From an uncultured bacterium (GTDB taxonomy: Bacteria > Patescibacteriota > Minisyncoccia > Minisyncoccales > JAQTVQ01), in assembly GCA_903839905.1 (NCBI GenBank), contig CAIMDX010000022.1:1-5227 (forward strand): DNA of 5,227 bases, given 5' to 3'. Position 1 is the stretch's first letter, and every line of letters starts with the position of its first letter. The translations under genes and the position numbers were made by a program. Positions 4,311 to 5,227 of the stretch are shown here, piece by piece. Below the pieces are notes generated by a model. The model worked only from the letters and a program-made list of their open reading frames with translations. It was not told the origin of the DNA and did not search any database.

Positions 4311-4461
4311 AATAAAGAGCTTTGCAACGGACATCTGTTTCCGGGATGGAAAAGAAGTGTCCATTTTTACATTCCCAATCCTCATTGGTTTTTTCTGGCT
4401 TTTTGGGAACACTGGCCGGCGCGCCACAAAAGATACATCTAATTCCATCGTATTCTGGCAT
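4309..4461 (-). CDS. Small zinc-ribbon protein, 50 residues
   Basis: The frame reads leftwards from ATG (4461-4459) to TAA (4311-4309). The product carries IRCIFCG near the N-terminus (Cys9, Cys12), then W29-E-C31-K-N-G-H35 and Cys46. A CxxC followed by C-x3-H and a later Cys gives enough ligands for one zinc site, as in small rubredoxin-like or zinc-ribbon proteins. I do not recognise a named family. Reality is supported by a textbook Shine-Dalgarno sequence, GGAGG, nine bases before ATG, a plausible promoter further upstream, and a hairpin and terminator just after the stop. It converges on the DUF1294 gene and diverges from the GNAT gene, filling a gap of almost 300 bases that would otherwise look empty. 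A role in nucleic-acid or protein binding is only a guess. Confidence 0.8.
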   Translation of the reverse strand: MPEYDGIRCIFCGAPASVPKKPEKTNEDWECKNGHFFSIPETDVRCKALY

Positions 4462-4468
4462 AAAATTT

Positions 4469-4476
4469 CACCTCCG
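4469..4476 (-). promoter_or_regulatory. Strong Shine-Dalgarno site for the minus-strand zinc-ribbon gene
   Basis: CGGAGGTG on the minus strand contains the full GGAGG core, nine bases before the ATG at 4461. It is the only strong ribosome-binding site in the window. It fixes the start codon and shows that this organism uses anti-Shine-Dalgarno initiation as well as the apparent leaderless mode. Confidence 0.8.
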
Positions 4477-4485
4477 TGTTTTTAG

Positions 4486-4514
4486 TTTTTAACATAAGCG
4501 GTGTTTTTTGTCTA
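4486..4514 (-). promoter_or_regulatory. Possible promoter for the minus-strand zinc-ribbon gene
   Basis: On the minus strand TAGACA (4514-4509) and TAAAAA (4491-4486) are 17 bases apart. They would start transcription near 4479 and give a leader of about 18 bases containing the Shine-Dalgarno site. Both hexamers are imperfect. The GNAT promoter diverges from the same intergenic space. Confidence 0.35.
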
Positions 4515-4537
4515 TCCTTCGCTGAGGCAGAAATTTT

Positions 4538-4552
4538 TGGTAGAATGAGAAT
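4538..4552 (+). promoter_or_regulatory. Extended -10 promoter placing transcription start at ATG 4553
   Basis: TGGTAGAAT (4538-4546), preceded by AAATTTT, is followed by six bases and ATG 4553. The nine-base box is identical to that at 1627-1635, and the spacing equals that at 733 and 1642. There is no -35 match and no Shine-Dalgarno sequence, so the transcript is inferred to be leaderless. Confidence 0.7.
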
Positions 4553-5137
4553 ATGGATGATATTATTTCTCAAAAAGCCAGCCAGCCGGAATTCAAAGAC
4601 CGGACGATTGTTGAGGTAGACAATTATTTGACCGGACAGAAATTTTTTCTTCAAAGCATTGATGGTTCTTTTGATTGCTCCAGCGAAGCGGCCAAGCAGG
4701 TTATGGATATTTGCAGCCAGCAGGCGGTTTATGATTTTCTTTTTAGCGAAAATCTCAACGGCAGGCCGTACACAATCCGCGACGCCAGAAAATTTCTTAA
4801 TTGGGCCAAAAAGGGCTGGGCGGATAAAACCTATTTTGTTTTTTTGATAAAAGACGGATCAGGCAAAATAGTCGGGGCCTTGGATATAAAATCGCCGAAA
4901 TTGGAAGGAGGGGAAATAGGATATTGGGCGGATCCGGATGTTCGCGGATTTATGACCAATGCGGTCATGGCATTGTGCAATGTCGCGCGCGAAGCCGGCT
5001 ACAAATTTCTTTATGCCTTGACTCTTCCGGAGAATCCAAAATCTGTCAGGGTTTTAGAAAGAGCGGGTTTTGAAAAAAAAGGAACGGTTTGCGAAAAAGG
5101 CAAAGAGCATTTTAAATACGAAATAATTTTTAAGTAG
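4553..5137 (+). CDS. GNAT family N-acetyltransferase (RimJ/RimL-like)
   Basis: The product has 194 residues and a GNAT fold of the Acetyltransf_3 type. In order it shows an N-terminal strand region (about 18-34), the helical RPYTIRDARKFLNWAKKGW (71-89), strands YFVFLIKDGSGKIVGALDI (94-112), the GGEIGYWADPDVRG block (119-132), and the family-typical C-terminal AGYKFLYALTLPENPKSVRVLERAGFEKKG (148-177). It would transfer an acetyl group from acetyl-CoA to an amine; RimJ/RimL relatives act on protein N-termini, but the substrate here is unknown. Between YW (124-125) and MT (134-135) there are eight residues where relatives usually have ten, so the acetyl-CoA pyrophosphate loop, normally RGxGxxT, reads RGFMT. 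The start is set by the leaderless-type promoter. The first 17 residues lie before the fold and may be disordered. Confidence 0.9.
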   Translation: MDDIISQKASQPEFKDRTIVEVDNYLTGQKFFLQSIDGSFDCSSEAAKQVMDICSQQAVYDFLFSENLNGRPYTIRDARKFLNWAKKGWADKTYFVFLIKDGSGKIVGALDIKSPKLEGGEIGYWADPDVRGFMTNAVMALCNVAREAGYKFLYALTLPENPKSVRVLERAGFEKKGTVCEKGKEHFKYEIIFK

Positions 5138-5153
5138 GCCGTTTTTTTGAATT

Positions 5154-5227
5154 ATGCCAGAGATGAAAAAACAGGTCGTTGCAATACACGGCGGAGAAAC
5201 ATTTGATACCTACGAAGAATATTTTTC
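5154..5227 (+). CDS. Start of a probable RBBP9-like serine hydrolase (truncated by window)
   Basis: Only the first 24 codons are present. The peptide includes MKKQVVAIHGG (residues 4-14) and ETFDTYEEYF, which resembles the N-terminus of small RBBP9/YdeN-type alpha/beta hydrolases: a first beta strand, then HGG forming the start of the oxyanion region. The catalytic Ser, Asp and His lie beyond the edge. ATG 5154 is 16 bases after the GNAT stop. ATG 5163 (Met4) is an alternative start that fits the usual beginning of such proteins better. No Shine-Dalgarno sequence is visible, and the T-run at 5142-5148 follows no convincing hairpin, so readthrough from the GNAT gene is possible. Confidence 0.55.
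   Translation, partial: MPEMKKQVVAIHGGETFDTYEEYF

Noticed and set aside
4031..4327. A minus-strand frame across the DUF1294 gene
   Set aside because: It is antisense to a convincing DUF1294 gene and crosses the bidirectional terminator; its sequence is a shadow of the membrane gene.
5135..5148. A terminator after the GNAT gene, suggested by GGCCGTTTTTTT
   Set aside because: There is a T-run but no stable stem before it.
1..5227. UGA reassignment, as in Gracilibacteria and relatives, because no supported gene ends in TGA
   Set aside because: All genes read through without in-frame TGA under the standard code. A reassigned code would be expected to show internal TGA codons, so about ten TAA/TAG stops are just a usage bias.
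1..5227. CRISPR array, tRNA, rRNA, insertion sequence or restriction/toxin-antitoxin system
   Set aside because: No regular direct repeats with spacers, no tRNA-like cloverleaf, no transposase, nuclease or toxin-type protein was seen on either strand.

Overview
The window looks like a compact bacterial chromosome segment, most likely from a Candidate Phyla Radiation (Patescibacteria, Parcubacteria-like) genome. The grounds are short, tightly packed genes, moderately AT-rich sequence, a DUF5661-type small protein, a Bro-N/DinD-like gene, a recurrent promoter that appears to drive leaderless mRNAs, and small GC-rich palindromes of a kind often seen between genes in such genomes. The taxon is inferred from style and gene content, not from a marker gene. 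No rRNA, tRNA, CRISPR array, transposase or phage structural gene is visible. Every supported gene ends in TAA or TAG, and no gene is interrupted by TGA.

Left part (1-1534). The window opens inside the 3' two thirds of a Bro-N/DinD-like gene. A 44-codon reading frame overlaps its last 14 bases and ends inside a terminator hairpin. The U-tract of that terminator runs straight into an extended -10 promoter for a DUF5661 gene (733-987), which is followed by a VanZ-like membrane protein gene (1029-1487) and its terminator.

Middle part (1535-2481). The roughly 380 bases between the VanZ-like gene and the HAD gene hold no confident gene. They contain GC-rich palindromes, a second terminator-promoter fusion and a 43-codon frame. 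That frame carries what looks like a second copy of the palindrome. A HAD-superfamily hydrolase with altered motifs I and II follows (1869-2426), then a strong GNRA-loop terminator.

Right part (2483-5227). A sigma70-like promoter drives a zinc-ribbon/transmembrane/cysteine-rich protein (2546-3061). Next come a three-helix membrane protein with a KPxIYLYP exported domain (3124-3933) and a DUF1294 membrane protein (3961-4260). A terminator separates these from a convergent 50-residue zinc-ribbon gene on the minus strand (4309-4461), which has the only strong Shine-Dalgarno sequence in the window. Divergent from it, and behind another leaderless promoter, is a GNAT acetyltransferase (4553-5137). 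The start of a probable RBBP9-like serine hydrolase runs off the end.

The genes do not form one recognisable pathway. Membrane and envelope proteins (VanZ-like, zinc-ribbon/Cys-rich, KPxIYLYP, DUF1294) alternate with small cytoplasmic enzymes (HAD, GNAT, hydrolase). The strongest system-level signal is in expression rather than in a gene cluster. Three starts share the same TTTTTGGTARRAT box exactly six bases before ATG, which puts the A of ATG at the expected transcription start. In two of the three, the box is built onto the U-tract of the preceding terminator.
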